Positions 6,848 to 15,348 of a stretch of 30,413 nt of DNA are shown piece by piece. Position 1 is the stretch's first letter, and every line of letters starts with the position of its first letter. Position numbers and translations under genes: made by a program. The notes below the pieces were generated by a model. That model saw only the letters and a list, made by a program, of their open reading frames with translations. It did not search any database and was not told where the DNA came from. Origin of the DNA: an uncultured Clostridia bacterium (GTDB lineage Bacteria; Bacillota; Clostridia; Christensenellales; Borkfalkiaceae); NCBI GenBank assembly GCA_934796775.1, contig CAKVPH010000022.1:1-30413 (forward strand). The letters run 5' to 3'.

Positions 6848-8908
6848 ATGAGTGAAAGAGCTGAAAAAATCAGAAATATCGCTTTAATCGGACACAGCGG
6901 CGAAGGCAAAACAACCTTGGCGGAAGCCATTTTGTACAATGCCAAAGCCATCGACAGACAGGGAAAAGTCGACGACGGAAACAGCACGATGGACTTTGAT
7001 CCCGAAGAAATCGCAAAAAAGATTTCAATATCTTTGGCAGTAGCCAACTGCGAATATAAGGGATATAAATTCAATCTGCTCGACGTACCCGGATTTTTTG
7101 ACTTTGAAGGCGAAATGGTGGAAGCTCTTTCGGCTGCGGACAGCGCAATTATAGTCACCGGCGGTTCGGGTTCGCTTACGGTAGGAACCGAAAAAGCGCT
7201 TGACTATCTTGCAGAACACAAAATTCCTGCAATGATATTTATTACCGGCTTAGACAAAGATAACTCATCTTACACCGCAACCGTAAATGCTATCAAGGCA
7301 AAATACGGCAGCAAAATAGTTCAGATGGTTGTTCCCCATCTTGAAAAAGATAAATTTGCAGGTTGGGTAGGCGTTATCGACAGAATAGGTTACAATCTTG
7401 ACGGAACCGAAAACCCCGCTATTTTTGAAGCGCATAAAGACGAACTTGAAGAACTTAAAATGTCCGTTTCAGAATCGGCAGCCGAAAACGACGAAGCACT
7501 GCTTGATAAATTCTTCGGCGGCGAAGAACTTACCGGCGAAGAAATTGCAATGGGACTCGGCAAAGGTATACTTGAATGTTCTTCGGTACCCGTTTACGGC
7601 GGAAGCGCGCTTACCAACAAAGGCGTTTTGTGCTTAATGGATAAAATCATCGCCATGATGCCCTCTCCCGCAGCAACCGCAGGCGTAAAAGCTAAAACGG
7701 AAGACGGAAAAGATGTAGTTCTTACTTACGACGACAGTAAGCCCGTAGTTTTAAGAGTATTCAAAACCACGGTTGACCCGTTCGTAGGACGTCTGAACAT
7801 ATTTAAAGTTATTCAGGGAACGCTTAAATCAGGGCTTACACTTAACAACGTAGCAAAAGGCAGCTCGGAAAAGATTAGTTCGCTGTACTTCCTTAAAGGC
7901 AAAAAACAAGAACCTACCGACAGCGTTGTAGCCGGCGACATCGGCGCGCTTGCAAAACTTACCGACGTTACCACGGGCGACACTCTTTGCGAAAGCACCA
8001 AATACATATTCCCCGCAATGCAGATTCCCGCCCCCGTATATTCGATGGCTGTTTACGCTGCTAAAAAAGGTGACGAAGACAAGATATTTGCAGGACTTTC
8101 AAAACTGAAAGACGAAGATATATCCTTTACCGTAAGCAAAAACGCCGAAACCAACGAAATGCTTTTATCGGGTGTAGGCGAAACTCAGCTCTCTATTCTC
8201 TGCAAAAAGCTTAAAAACAAATTCAACTGCGAAGCGGTACTCAAAGAACCGCGTATCGCTTACAGAGAAACCGTAAGAAAAATGGCTGAAGCCGAAGGTA
8301 AACATAAAAAACAATCGGGCGGCGCAGGTCAGTTCGGCGTATGTAACGTAAGATTTGAACCGGGCGCGGAAGACGGCGTTTATGAATTTGTAGACGCAGT
8401 TGTGGGCGGAGCCGTTCCCCGTCAGTTTATTCCCGCAGTAGACAAAGGTTTGCGCGAAGCTATAAAGACCGGCGTTTTAGCAGGATATCCTATGGTAAAC
8501 CTCAAATGCACGCTGTTCGACGGTAAATATCACCCCGTAGACAGTAAAGAAATCGCATTCGTAACCGCAGCCAAACTTGCTTTTGCAGAAGGCGTAGCCA
8601 ACGCTTCCCCCTGCATTTTGGAACCTATAATGCGCGTTGACATCACCATTCCGAGCGACTATCTCGGCGACGTAATGGGCGATATGAACAAACGCCGCGG
8701 CAGAATACTCGGAACCGATCAGGTCGGCAATAAGACCATCGTTTCGGCAGAAGCTCCGCAAGGCGAACTTGCCAAATATGCAACCGATCTTCGCAGTATG
8801 ACTCAAGGCAGAGGCAGCTTTACCACCGCTTTTGAAAGATACGAAGAAGTTCCGCCTATGGCTCAGGAAAAGATCATTAAAGAAGCCAAAGAAGCTAAGG
8901 CAGAATAA
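6848..8908 (+). CDS. Elongation factor G-like translational GTPase
   Basis: A 686-residue protein with the five-domain layout of EF-G, in the EF-G-like (fusA paralogue) group. G1 is G-H-S-G-E-G-K-T-T at 15-23. The switch I threonine is serine (K-K-I-S-I-S at 57-62), as usual in this group. G3 is D-V-P-G-F at 79-83 rather than D-T-P-G-H. G4 is T-G-L-D at 133-136 instead of N-K-x-D, which is unusual because Asn and Lys normally read the guanine. Domains III-V are intact, including Q-S-G-G-A-G-Q-F-G near 492-500. Length is normal. Canonical fusA probably lies elsewhere. It may have a specialised ribosome-linked role, or altered nucleotide specificity. It has its own promoter, a long leader and two downstream hairpins, and is therefore monocistronic. 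Confidence 0.85.
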   Translation: MSERAEKIRNIALIGHSGEGKTTLAEAILYNAKAIDRQGKVDDGNSTMDFDPEEIAKKISISLAVANCEYKGYKFNLLDVPGFFDFEGEMVEALSAADSAIIVTGGSGSLTVGTEKALDYLAEHKIPAMIFITGLDKDNSSYTATVNAIKAKYGSKIVQMVVPHLEKDKFAGWVGVIDRIGYNLDGTENPAIFEAHKDELEELKMSVSESAAENDEALLDKFFGGEELTGEEIAMGLGKGILECSSVPVYGGSALTNKGVLCLMDKIIAMMPSPAATAGVKAKTEDGKDVVLTYDDSKPVVLRVFKTTVDPFVGRLNIFKVIQGTLKSGLTLNNVAKGSSEKISSLYFLKGKKQEPTDSVVAGDIGALAKLTDVTTGDTLCESTKYIFPAMQIPAPVYSMAVYAAKKGDEDKIFAGLSKLKDEDISFTVSKNAETNEMLLSGVGETQLSILCKKLKNKFNCEAVLKEPRIAYRETVRKMAEAEGKHKKQSGGAGQFGVCNVRFEPGAEDGVYEFVDAVVGGAVPRQFIPAVDKGLREAIKTGVLAGYPMVNLKCTLFDGKYHPVDSKEIAFVTAAKLAFAEGVANASPCILEPIMRVDITIPSDYLGDVMGDMNKRRGRILGTDQVGNKTIVSAEAPQGELAKYATDLRSMTQGRGSFTTAFERYEEVPPMAQEKIIKEAKEAKAE

Positions 8909-8923
8909 TTTTTAACAAATCAC

Positions 8924-8958
8924 GCAGTTTTTCCCGAAAAAACATCGGGAAAAACTGC
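8924..8958 (+). terminator. Long hairpin after the EF-G-like gene
   Basis: GCAGTTTTTCCCGA (8924-8937) and TCGGGAAAAACTGC (8945-8958) are a perfect 14-base inverted repeat with a seven-base loop. A T-rich stretch begins at 8967, slightly late for a classic terminator. It may instead protect the mRNA 3' end. Confidence 0.65.
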
Positions 8959-8989
8959 TGAAATATATTTTTTATTTTACGTTATAATT

Positions 8990-9019
8990 GACCATTTAGT
9001 CGATAAAAATGGTCTTTTT
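8990..9019 (+). terminator. Second hairpin terminator after the EF-G-like gene
   Basis: GACCATTT (8990-8997) pairs with AAATGGTC (9007-9014), followed immediately by five Ts. It is a conventional intrinsic terminator about 80 bases past the stop codon. Confidence 0.8.
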
Positions 9020-9104
9020 ATATGTAAAGTCGACATTAAAACATCAATTTTAAGCGCACGCATAAAAAACGCGGGGCATAATAAATAAACAGGAAAATAC
9101 TAAA

Positions 9105-10028
9105 ATGATACTTACAGTTTGCCCGAACCCGAGCATTGACTGCACCGTCGAATTAGATACTCTTAACGTAGGAAAAGTCAACCGAATAGAAAATAAGATA
9201 ATAACTTACAGCGGAAAAGCATTGAATGTGGCGATAGGCGCAAGTCGTTTAGGCGGCGACGCGGTTGCAACGGGTTTTATGTTTTCAAACGACAGCGGGC
9301 AATTTACTCAAACCCTTTCAAAAGAAGGAGTTGCAAGCCGATTTGTTTTAACTCCGGGACACGTTCGCATCAATTATAAAATTATTGATAAGCGCGCAAT
9401 GATGACCGAAATAAACGATAAAGGCGAATTTGTTTTAAGTGAAAAACAAGACGAGCTTATAGAGCTTACTTCAAGACTTGCAAAAAAAGCATCTATCGTG
9501 GTTATGAGCGGTTCGCTGCCGCAAGGCATTGACGACGATTTTTACTACAAAATGATAAAAAAACTCCCTTCGGGAGTAAAAATAGCCGTGGATTGCGAAG
9601 GCGAAAAACTTAAAAAAGCCATATCCGCGGGAGTATTCCTTGTAAAACCCAACCTTTACGAGCTTGAAAGCATTACCGAAACAAAATGCACAAGCAAAAA
9701 AGATATGATTCTCGGCGCAAAAAAGCTTATAGATATGGGAGCTAAAAAAGTTCTTTTATCGCTAGGTCCGAGCGGCGCGATTTTAACCGACGGACAAGTT
9801 CATCTATACTGCAAAAGCGCGAACGTTGCGGTAAACTCCACCGTAGGTGCAGGCGACTGTATGCTTGCCGCCGCATGCGTAATGCAAGAACGCGGGCTTG
9901 ACGACGAACAGATTTTGCGTTCTGCAGTAGCTGCCGGAACGGCTTCGATAACTACGCCCGGCACCAACCTTTTTTATAAAGATAAATACGAAGAAATTTA
10001 CGACAGGATTGTAGTCGAAGAAATTTAA
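9105..10028 (+). CDS. 1-phosphofructokinase-type PfkB-family sugar kinase
   Basis: A 307-residue ribokinase-fold (PfkB family) kinase. It opens M-I-L-T-V-C-P-N-P-S-I-D, as in FruK/LacC enzymes. S-G-S-L-P at 135-139 and K-P-N-x-x-E at 181-186 are typical, and the nucleotide/catalytic motif is T-V-G-A-G-D at 246-251 with D251 as the base. The G-G-K-G-x-N motif reads S-G-K-A-L-N at 36-41, losing one glycine. It is probably fructose-1-phosphate kinase, making fructose 1,6-bisphosphate. Tagatose-6-phosphate kinase is the alternative. No PTS or aldolase gene adjoins it. AGGA lies about ten bases before the ATG. Confidence 0.8.
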   Translation: MILTVCPNPSIDCTVELDTLNVGKVNRIENKIITYSGKALNVAIGASRLGGDAVATGFMFSNDSGQFTQTLSKEGVASRFVLTPGHVRINYKIIDKRAMMTEINDKGEFVLSEKQDELIELTSRLAKKASIVVMSGSLPQGIDDDFYYKMIKKLPSGVKIAVDCEGEKLKKAISAGVFLVKPNLYELESITETKCTSKKDMILGAKKLIDMGAKKVLLSLGPSGAILTDGQVHLYCKSANVAVNSTVGAGDCMLAAACVMQERGLDDEQILRSAVAAGTASITTPGTNLFYKDKYEEIYDRIVVEEI

Positions 10029-10111
10029 ACCGACAACTATTTATAATTATATAGTACATTTAACAACTTACGACTAAACCCAAACCGTTTAACATATAAT
10101 ATATTCGGGCG

Positions 10112-10149
10112 CAAAAAGTGCGCCTATAAGTTTGTTATCGGCACTTTTG
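10112..10149 (+). repeat. Palindromic repeat copy C, between the 1-PFK and pfkA genes
   Basis: AAAAGTGC (10114-10121) and GCACTTTT (10141-10148) form the arms around CCTATAAGTTTGTTATCG. This is the most complete copy. The stem followed by T could terminate the upstream gene. A small hairpin TGCCTT/AAGGCA follows at 10184-10198, and CGGATAG/CTATCCG at 10239-10257. The 299-base gap holds no ORF. Confidence 0.7.
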
Positions 10150-10327
10150 TAATTTAAAAAAGCCTTAGTGCCAAAATAAAAAATGCCTTTTTAAGGCAAC
10201 TAAAATTTATATAGCTGAAAAAAATTTTTTTATACATACGGATAGCTAACCTATCCGCCCGCATGCGTTTTTTCGCGTTAAAATTTGTTTATCCGAAAAC
10301 GACCTACTTGCGGAAAGGAAGAACATT

Positions 10328-11290
10328 ATGGCAAAAATTGCACTACTTACAAGCGGGGGCGACTCCCCCGGAATGAATGCGTGCATTCGTGCATGCGTAA
10401 GATACGCCATTTATAAAGACGTTGACATTTACGGCGTAGAAAGAGGCTATAAGGGACTTATAGATAACGATTTGAACCTTATGACAAGCCGTTCGGTTTC
10501 CGGCATAATACAGCACGGCGGCACTATACTTCACACCGCACGCTGCCCTGAATTTAAAGATCCAGACTATCAGCAGCAAGCGGCGGAAACTTTGCGCGCT
10601 TACGGAATAGACAGCTTAATAGTTATCGGCGGCGACGGTTCGTTCCGCGGCGCACGCGCACTTTCTGACAACTGCGGAATAAACGTTGTAGGCATTCCCG
10701 GAACTATCGATAACGACCTTGCTTATACCGATTACACTTTGGGATTCGACACCGCGGTAAATACCGTACTTTGGGCAATAAACGCCCTTCGCGATACCAT
10801 GGGTTCGCACGACAGAGTAAGCTTGCTTGAAGTTATGGGCAGAAACTGCGGAGATATTGCGCTTTATTCGGCGATTGCCGGCGGCGCGGAGTACGTTCTC
10901 GTTCCCGAAGTTCCATACGACATTGACGAAATTGCGGCGTCAATTAAGTTCAGCCAGAAACGCGGCAAAACTTCTAATATGATAGTTTTAGCCGAAGGCG
11001 CAGGTAAAAAAGAAGATATTATAACTAAAATTAAAGAAAAAACGGGTATTGACGTAAAGACAACCACGCTCGGACACATTCAGCGCGGCGGCTCCCCCAC
11101 TATGGCGGACAGAATTCTTGCGGCTAAATTTGCTGTTCACGCAATCGATTGCATTCTTGCAAAACAGACAAACCGCGTTATAGGCATAAAGGATAACCAG
11201 ATTATAGATATGGACATTACCGAAGCTTTGGCAATGCCCCGCACTTTTGATACAGATCTTTACAATACCGCACATATTTTAAGCTTATAA
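10328..11290 (+). CDS. pfkA: ATP-dependent 6-phosphofructokinase
   Basis: A 320-residue homologue of bacterial PfkA, the committed step of glycolysis (fructose 6-phosphate to fructose 1,6-bisphosphate). The N-terminal loop is G-G-D-S-P-G-M-N-A at 10-18. The nucleotide loop is G-G-D-G-S at 101-105, where Gly marks ATP as the donor. The catalytic loop is P-G-T-I-D-N-D at 124-130 with D128 as the base, and M-G-R at 170-172 binds substrate. Length matches the classical enzyme. AAGGAAG precedes the ATG. The stop codon lies inside a 25-bp tandem duplication (11281-11330). Confidence 0.95.
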   Translation: MAKIALLTSGGDSPGMNACIRACVRYAIYKDVDIYGVERGYKGLIDNDLNLMTSRSVSGIIQHGGTILHTARCPEFKDPDYQQQAAETLRAYGIDSLIVIGGDGSFRGARALSDNCGINVVGIPGTIDNDLAYTDYTLGFDTAVNTVLWAINALRDTMGSHDRVSLLEVMGRNCGDIALYSAIAGGAEYVLVPEVPYDIDEIAASIKFSQKRGKTSNMIVLAEGAGKKEDIITKIKEKTGIDVKTTTLGHIQRGGSPTMADRILAAKFAVHAIDCILAKQTNRVIGIKDNQIIDMDITEALAMPRTFDTDLYNTAHILSL

Positions 11291-11330
11291 TATAAAGCAA
11301 ATATTAAACTTATAATATAAAGCAATAATG
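11281..11330. repeat. 25-bp tandem duplication spanning the pfkA stop codon
   Basis: CTTATAATATAAAGCAA occurs at 11284-11300 and again at 11309-11325, within two 25-base units (11281-11305 and 11306-11330) differing at a few positions. The first unit contains the pfkA stop, so the second is an untranslated copy of the gene's end. Confidence 0.75.
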
Positions 11331-11459
11331 GAAAGCGTAAAACTTTGCTTAAAACGTTTTTTCAAGCGTTTGCGTAAAAACACAAAAAACCGCTTTTATG
11401 GCAATTATAGAGTTGATAAAGCTTTCCTTTACAAAAAATAAATCAGCATAAATAAAATA

Positions 11460-11491
11460 GTCGCAGCCAAACTTACTGCGACGACCGGAGG
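11460..11491 (+). promoter_or_regulatory. Hairpin just upstream of the PPi-PFK ribosome binding site
   Basis: GTCGCAG (11460-11466) pairs with CTGCGAC (11476-11482). The GGAGG site (11487-11491) begins four bases later and the ATG eight bases after that. The stem may stabilise the transcript or limit ribosome loading. A catabolite-element-like TTAAAACGTTTTTT lies upstream at 11349-11362. Confidence 0.4.
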
Positions 11492-11498
11492 ATAGCGG

Positions 11499-12749
11499 AT
11501 GAAAAATTTAGTCGGCGCATGTGTATTTGCGCAATCGGGCGGACCGACGTCCGTAATCAACGCAAGCGCGGCAGGCGTATTTATCGAAGCGTTAAGGCAA
11601 AAAAACATCACCGCCGTTTACGGCGCGGCACACGGAATAAAAGGAATTTTAAAAGAAGAGTTTTATGATATCGGCCAAGAAGATATCGAAGAACTTGAAC
11701 TTTTAAAACATACTCCTTCTTCTGCATTAGGCTCGATAAGATACAAACTTAAAGACGCCGAGATCGACGATTCTGATTACCAGAAAGTCCTTGATATTTT
11801 TAAAAAATACAACGTCCGCTATTTCTTTTATAACGGCGGAAACGACAGTATGGATACCTGCAACAAGATATCCAAGTACATGCAAAACTCCGGTTGGGAC
11901 TGCAACGTTATAGGCGTTCCCAAAACCATAGACAACGACCTTTACGGGACAGACCACTGCCCCGGATACGCGTCCGCGGCAAAATACATAGCTACAACGG
12001 TAATGGAAGTAAACCTTGACGCAAAGGTTTACGATACGCCTATGATTTGCATAATCGAAATTATGGGCAGAAACGCAGGCTGGCTCACTGCCGCTGCGGC
12101 TCTTGCCGGAATTAAAGGCTACGGCGCAGATTTGATTTATCTGCCCGAAGTTCCCTTCGATATGGATAAATTCGTAGACGACGTAAAAAAGGTTTGCGCA
12201 AAAAACGATAATAAGTGCATTATAGCCGTATCCGAAGGAATAAAGGACAAAAACGGCAAACTCATTTGCGAACACGGCAACAAGATAGCAACCGACAGTT
12301 TCGGACACGCTCAACTTGGCGGCGTAGCGTCGGTTTTAGCTCATCACATAAAGCGCGCAACCGGCTTTAAAACCCGCGGCATAGAGCTTAGCCTTATGCA
12401 AAGATGCGCGGCGCACCTTGCCAGCAGAGTTGACGTTATGGAAACGTATGAAGCAGGACGCCACGCTGTAAAAGCTGCCGTCAGCGGCGAAACAGATAAA
12501 ATGTTATGTTACGAACGCCAACCGGGTTCGGAATATAAATGCGAATACAGACTGCTCCCCTTAGAGCTTACGGCAAACACCGAAAAGACCGTTCCGCTCG
12601 AATGGATAACCGAAGACGGCACAAACGTTTCGGCAGAATTTATAAACTACGCGCTTCCGCTTATTCAAGGCGAAACACGCGCGCCCTTAGAGGACGGACT
12701 GCCAAGGTTTGCACACCTTAAAAAAATACCGGTAAAAAAGATTGACTAA
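11499..12749 (+). CDS. Diphosphate (PPi)-type 6-phosphofructokinase
   Basis: A 416-residue PFK-superfamily protein, longer than PfkA. The donor loop is G-G-N-D-S at 113-117; the bulky Asn-Asp in place of Gly-Asp-Gly is the mark of PPi enzymes. The catalytic loop is P-K-T-I-D-N-D at 141-147 with K142, also PPi-type, and M-G-R-N-A-G-W at 189-195 follows. It catalyses reversible phosphorylation of fructose 6-phosphate using pyrophosphate and so saves ATP in anaerobes. It has a strong GGAGG site. It follows pfkA by 208 bases with no obvious terminator between them, so read-through is possible. Some members of the clade accept ATP or sedoheptulose 7-phosphate. Confidence 0.9.
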   Translation: MKNLVGACVFAQSGGPTSVINASAAGVFIEALRQKNITAVYGAAHGIKGILKEEFYDIGQEDIEELELLKHTPSSALGSIRYKLKDAEIDDSDYQKVLDIFKKYNVRYFFYNGGNDSMDTCNKISKYMQNSGWDCNVIGVPKTIDNDLYGTDHCPGYASAAKYIATTVMEVNLDAKVYDTPMICIIEIMGRNAGWLTAAAALAGIKGYGADLIYLPEVPFDMDKFVDDVKKVCAKNDNKCIIAVSEGIKDKNGKLICEHGNKIATDSFGHAQLGGVASVLAHHIKRATGFKTRGIELSLMQRCAAHLASRVDVMETYEAGRHAVKAAVSGETDKMLCYERQPGSEYKCEYRLLPLELTANTEKTVPLEWITEDGTNVSAEFINYALPLIQGETRAPLEDGLPRFAHLKKIPVKKID

Positions 12750-12752
12750 ACC

Positions 12753-12796
12753 AAAAACTCACATAGCGGACGTTCTCCGTTATGTGAGTTTTTTAA
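12753..12796. terminator. Bidirectional terminator between PPi-PFK and truA
   Basis: ACTCACATAGCGGA pairs fully, with one G-U pair, with TCCGTTATGTGAGT around the five-base loop at 12771-12775. A runs on the left and T runs on the right make it usable from both convergent genes. Confidence 0.9.
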
Positions 12797-12830
12797 TGCT
12801 TTTACTATTTATTTTTTATAAATTTCAAAA

Positions 12831-13595
12831 TTACAAATGCGAAAAATAATCGGCTTTGAACGTGTCGTATTCCACCGATACGAGCGTAAGCCCTTTTGCC
12901 GCAAGAGTTTTGCCTGCACGTTCTCTGTCTCCGCTTTTTAATATATCCGGCACGGATTCAGGCTTGATTCTGCCTATTCCCGCAAAATACAAAGTGCCTG
13001 CAATCGTACGAACCATGTTATATAAAAATCCGTTGCCCGTAACGGTAACGTCTATAAAAATGCCGTGCCGCTCTACCTTACACGAATAAATATTGCGAAC
13101 GGTATCTTTTACTAAACTGTTTGCCGCCAGAAAGCATTTAAAATCATGCTCGCCTTCAAGATAAGCGGCGGCTTTTTTCATTTTTTCTTCGTCCGTTTTA
13201 TAAATCTGCAATGCATGTTCGTCGTAAAGCGGCAGAATGCAGTCGCTGACGTAAAAACGGTATCGGTAAGTCTTTTTTTTAGACGAAAACCTTGCGTGAA
13301 AACCTTCGGGAGCTAAAAAACTTTTTACAACTTTTATATCCGGCGGCAATATTACGTTGAGCGCAAAACTGTATTTTTCGGGCGGTATGCTTGAAAATTC
13401 AGTATCGAAATGAGCGACCTGACAGAGCGCGTGAACGCCGCTATCCGTCCTGCCGCTGCCCGTAACCGTGCATTTTTCACCCGTAAGGCTCTTTAAAGCG
13501 TCCTCAACCGTTTGCTGAACGGTGTTAAGTCCCGGCTGAACCTGCCAGCCGTTATAATTTTTTCCGTCGTATTGCAAAATCAAAACAATTCTCAT
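12831..13595 (-). CDS. truA: tRNA pseudouridine(38-40) synthase TruA
   Basis: A 254-residue protein matching TruA over its full length. It isomerises uridines 38-40 in the anticodon arm of tRNAs. The catalytic motif G-R-T-D-S-G-V-H-A has the nucleophile Asp at 51. The N-terminal Y-D-G-x-x-Y-x-G-W-Q and the late G-F-L-Y-N-M-V-R-x-I are typical. Its ATG overlaps the ecfT stop as ATGA, so it is translationally coupled. The upstream GGGAGG lies in a small hairpin (13603-13616) that translating ribosomes on ecfT would open. It is last in the ecfA1-ecfA2-ecfT-truA run, a common Bacillota arrangement. Confidence 0.95.
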   Translation of the reverse strand: MRIVLILQYDGKNYNGWQVQPGLNTVQQTVEDALKSLTGEKCTVTGSGRTDSGVHALCQVAHFDTEFSSIPPEKYSFALNVILPPDIKVVKSFLAPEGFHARFSSKKKTYRYRFYVSDCILPLYDEHALQIYKTDEEKMKKAAAYLEGEHDFKCFLAANSLVKDTVRNIYSCKVERHGIFIDVTVTGNGFLYNMVRTIAGTLYFAGIGRIKPESVPDILKSGDRERAGKTLAAKGLTLVSVEYDTFKADYFSHL

Positions 13596-14416
13596 AATAC
13601 AGCGGGAAACCTCCCGTTAAATACTATTACGAGCGTTAAAACGCCTGCATAAAGCAACGTTGCAACCAGGTCGCGCACGCCTATTTTCATTGCTTTGTAA
13701 CGAGTTCTGTTTTTACTGCCGCTGTAACATCTTGCGTCCATTGCATCGCCGAGTTCTTCGGCGCGCCTGAACGAACTGACAAGCAGCGGTATAAGCACGG
13801 GTATCATTGCTTTTATGCGTTTTATGGGGCCGCCGCTGTCAAAATCTCCGCCGCGGGCCTTTTGCGCGTTTATTATACGATTAGTTTCGTTTGCAATGGT
13901 CGGAATAAATCTGAGTGCAATGCTCATAATCAGCGCAAGTTCATGCACGGGGAATTTTATAAGTTTGAGCGGCGAAAGTAAACTTTCAATACCGTCGGTT
14001 AAGGCAACCGGCGTTGTGGTAAGTGTTAAAACCGAGCTGCCAAGTACAAGCATTATAAGCCTTAACGCCATAAATGCGGAAAAATACAACGAACGATCGG
14101 TAATTTTCAGCCAGCCGGCGTCAAGTAATACCTTATCGCCTTCTTGCACCCCGAAAAATAAAATATTTAGTATTACGGTAAAGATTATAAGAAAAATAAT
14201 CCCCTTAATGCTTTTTAGTACGCTTAAAACAGGAACACGCGAAAAAGCGATTGCAAGAATTAAAAAGCCTGCAAGCGCTAAAAACCCGTAAAAGTTTTTT
14301 ACTACAAAAACGGTTACGAGATATGCAATTAGAAGCAATATTTTAATGCGCGCGTCCATTTTATGCACGAACGATTTTGCGCTATAATATTGCCCGAACG
14401 ATATTCCTTCCAACAT
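13592..14416 (-). CDS. ecfT: Energy-coupling factor transporter transmembrane protein EcfT
   Basis: A 274-residue membrane protein with four to six hydrophobic segments (roughly 25-40, 42-60, 68-90, 112-135, 155-172, 245-265). Between the last two are the coupling helices that grip the ATPases, each with an Ala-Arg motif: A-R-G at 187-189 and A-R-C at 228-230. It forms the ECF module with EcfA1 and EcfA2 and serves interchangeable vitamin-binding S components, none of which is encoded here. The start lacks a good Shine-Dalgarno and lies 65 bases after ecfA2, with repeat copy D in between. Expression may therefore differ from that of the ATPases. Confidence 0.92.
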   Translation of the reverse strand: MLEGISFGQYYSAKSFVHKMDARIKILLLIAYLVTVFVVKNFYGFLALAGFLILAIAFSRVPVLSVLKSIKGIIFLIIFTVILNILFFGVQEGDKVLLDAGWLKITDRSLYFSAFMALRLIMLVLGSSVLTLTTTPVALTDGIESLLSPLKLIKFPVHELALIMSIALRFIPTIANETNRIINAQKARGGDFDSGGPIKRIKAMIPVLIPLLVSSFRRAEELGDAMDARCYSGSKNRTRYKAMKIGVRDLVATLLYAGVLTLVIVFNGRFPAVL

Positions 14417-14455
14417 TATTTATTCTTTTTTTCTCCGATTTTTATATAAAACTAT

Positions 14456-14484
14456 CGATAATCGACCTATAGCCGCACTTTTTA
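14456..14484 (-). repeat. Palindromic repeat copy D, overlapping the ecfA2 stop codon
   Basis: On the minus strand the ecfA2 TAA leads directly into AAAGTGCGGCTATAGGTC and then GATTATCGATAG. The core includes TCGATTATCGA, an 11-base palindrome. It sits inside a co-directional operon, where a hairpin could attenuate ecfT and truA. Confidence 0.7.
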
Positions 14485-15348
14485 AAAATTTCCGCTTTTG
14501 TAAACGCGAGTGATTTCGTCTATCAAATCGTCGGTTTTAAGCGAGCATGAAAGATTTACGCCCTCTTTTTTTAGCGAGTTTTTTATTTTTGCAGTGAGTG
14601 GAAGCAGTAATCTTTTTTGTTCCAAATCACCGGTAAAAACCTGCTCGGGCGTACCGCATTTTAAAAGTTCCCCGTCCGAAAAAGCGGCAACGCGGGTGCA
14701 GTTTTCGCAAACTTCGTCCATATCGTGCGATACGATGATTATGGTTCTGTTACCCGTAAGCTGATTTTTTAAAAGTGCCATAAGCTCTTTTTTACCTATA
14801 GGATCAAGCCCCGCGACGGGTTCGTCCAGCACCAGAATTTCAGGCGAAGTAGCCAAAACTCCCGCAATAGCCACGCGCCGTTTTTGCCCGCCCGACAAAT
14901 CGAACGGAGAAGCGTCTTTTACTTCGCTATAATTAAGTCCGACGGCGGTTAAAGCGTCGCCTACGCGCATAGTTACTTCTTTATCCGAAAGCTCGGGAAA
15001 GAAGTTTTTTACGCCGAACGCAACGTCGGCATAAACGCTGTCGGCAAATAATTGATATTCGGGGTACTGAAAAACCATGCCCACTTTACTTCTTAAGGCT
15101 TTAAGCATTTTTTTATAGCCTTTTTTCTTGGGATCAAGGTCGTATTCGCCCACTAAAAGCTCGCCTTCCTGCAAAGTGTAAAGCGCGTTTAAGTGCTGAA
15201 TAAACGTGCTTTTCCCGCTGCCCGTCTGCCCGATTATTCCAAAAAATTCGCCTTCTTCTATGGTGAGATTTAAATTTTTCAGCGCGTATTCTTTATCTTT
15301 TTTGTTCCTTGAATATGAAAAACTCAGGTCCTTGCAAATAATTCGCAT
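14482..15348 (-). CDS. ecfA2: Energy-coupling factor ATPase EcfA2
   Basis: A 288-residue ABC ATPase. Walker A is G-Q-T-G-S-G-K-S-T at 40-48, the Q-loop is F-Q-Y-P-E at 93-97, the signature is L-S-G-G-Q at 151-155, and Walker B is I-L-V-L-D-E-P at 171-177 with catalytic Glu176. The H-switch lies in V-S-H-D. It pairs with EcfA1 to power vitamin or metal uptake through EcfT. It has a good GAGGTGA site, and its start overlaps the end of ecfA1 by 25 bases. Assignment as EcfA2 rests on gene order and the L-D-E-P Walker B. Confidence 0.92.
   Translation of the reverse strand: MRIICKDLSFSYSRNKKDKEYALKNLNLTIEEGEFFGIIGQTGSGKSTFIQHLNALYTLQEGELLVGEYDLDPKKKGYKKMLKALRSKVGMVFQYPEYQLFADSVYADVAFGVKNFFPELSDKEVTMRVGDALTAVGLNYSEVKDASPFDLSGGQKRRVAIAGVLATSPEILVLDEPVAGLDPIGKKELMALLKNQLTGNRTIIIVSHDMDEVCENCTRVAAFSDGELLKCGTPEQVFTGDLEQKRLLLPLTAKIKNSLKKEGVNLSCSLKTDDLIDEITRVYKSGNF

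Noticed and set aside
10441..10475. Repeat-like string in pfkA (GGACTTATAGATAACG)
   Set aside because: Explained by the codons for G-L-I-D-N-D. The match to the repeat is short and shows how codon choice can mimic the core.
11727..12314. A 195-codon minus-strand frame inside PPi-PFK
   Set aside because: Antisense shadow of a strongly conserved gene. Its composition is unlike real proteins and it has no initiation site.
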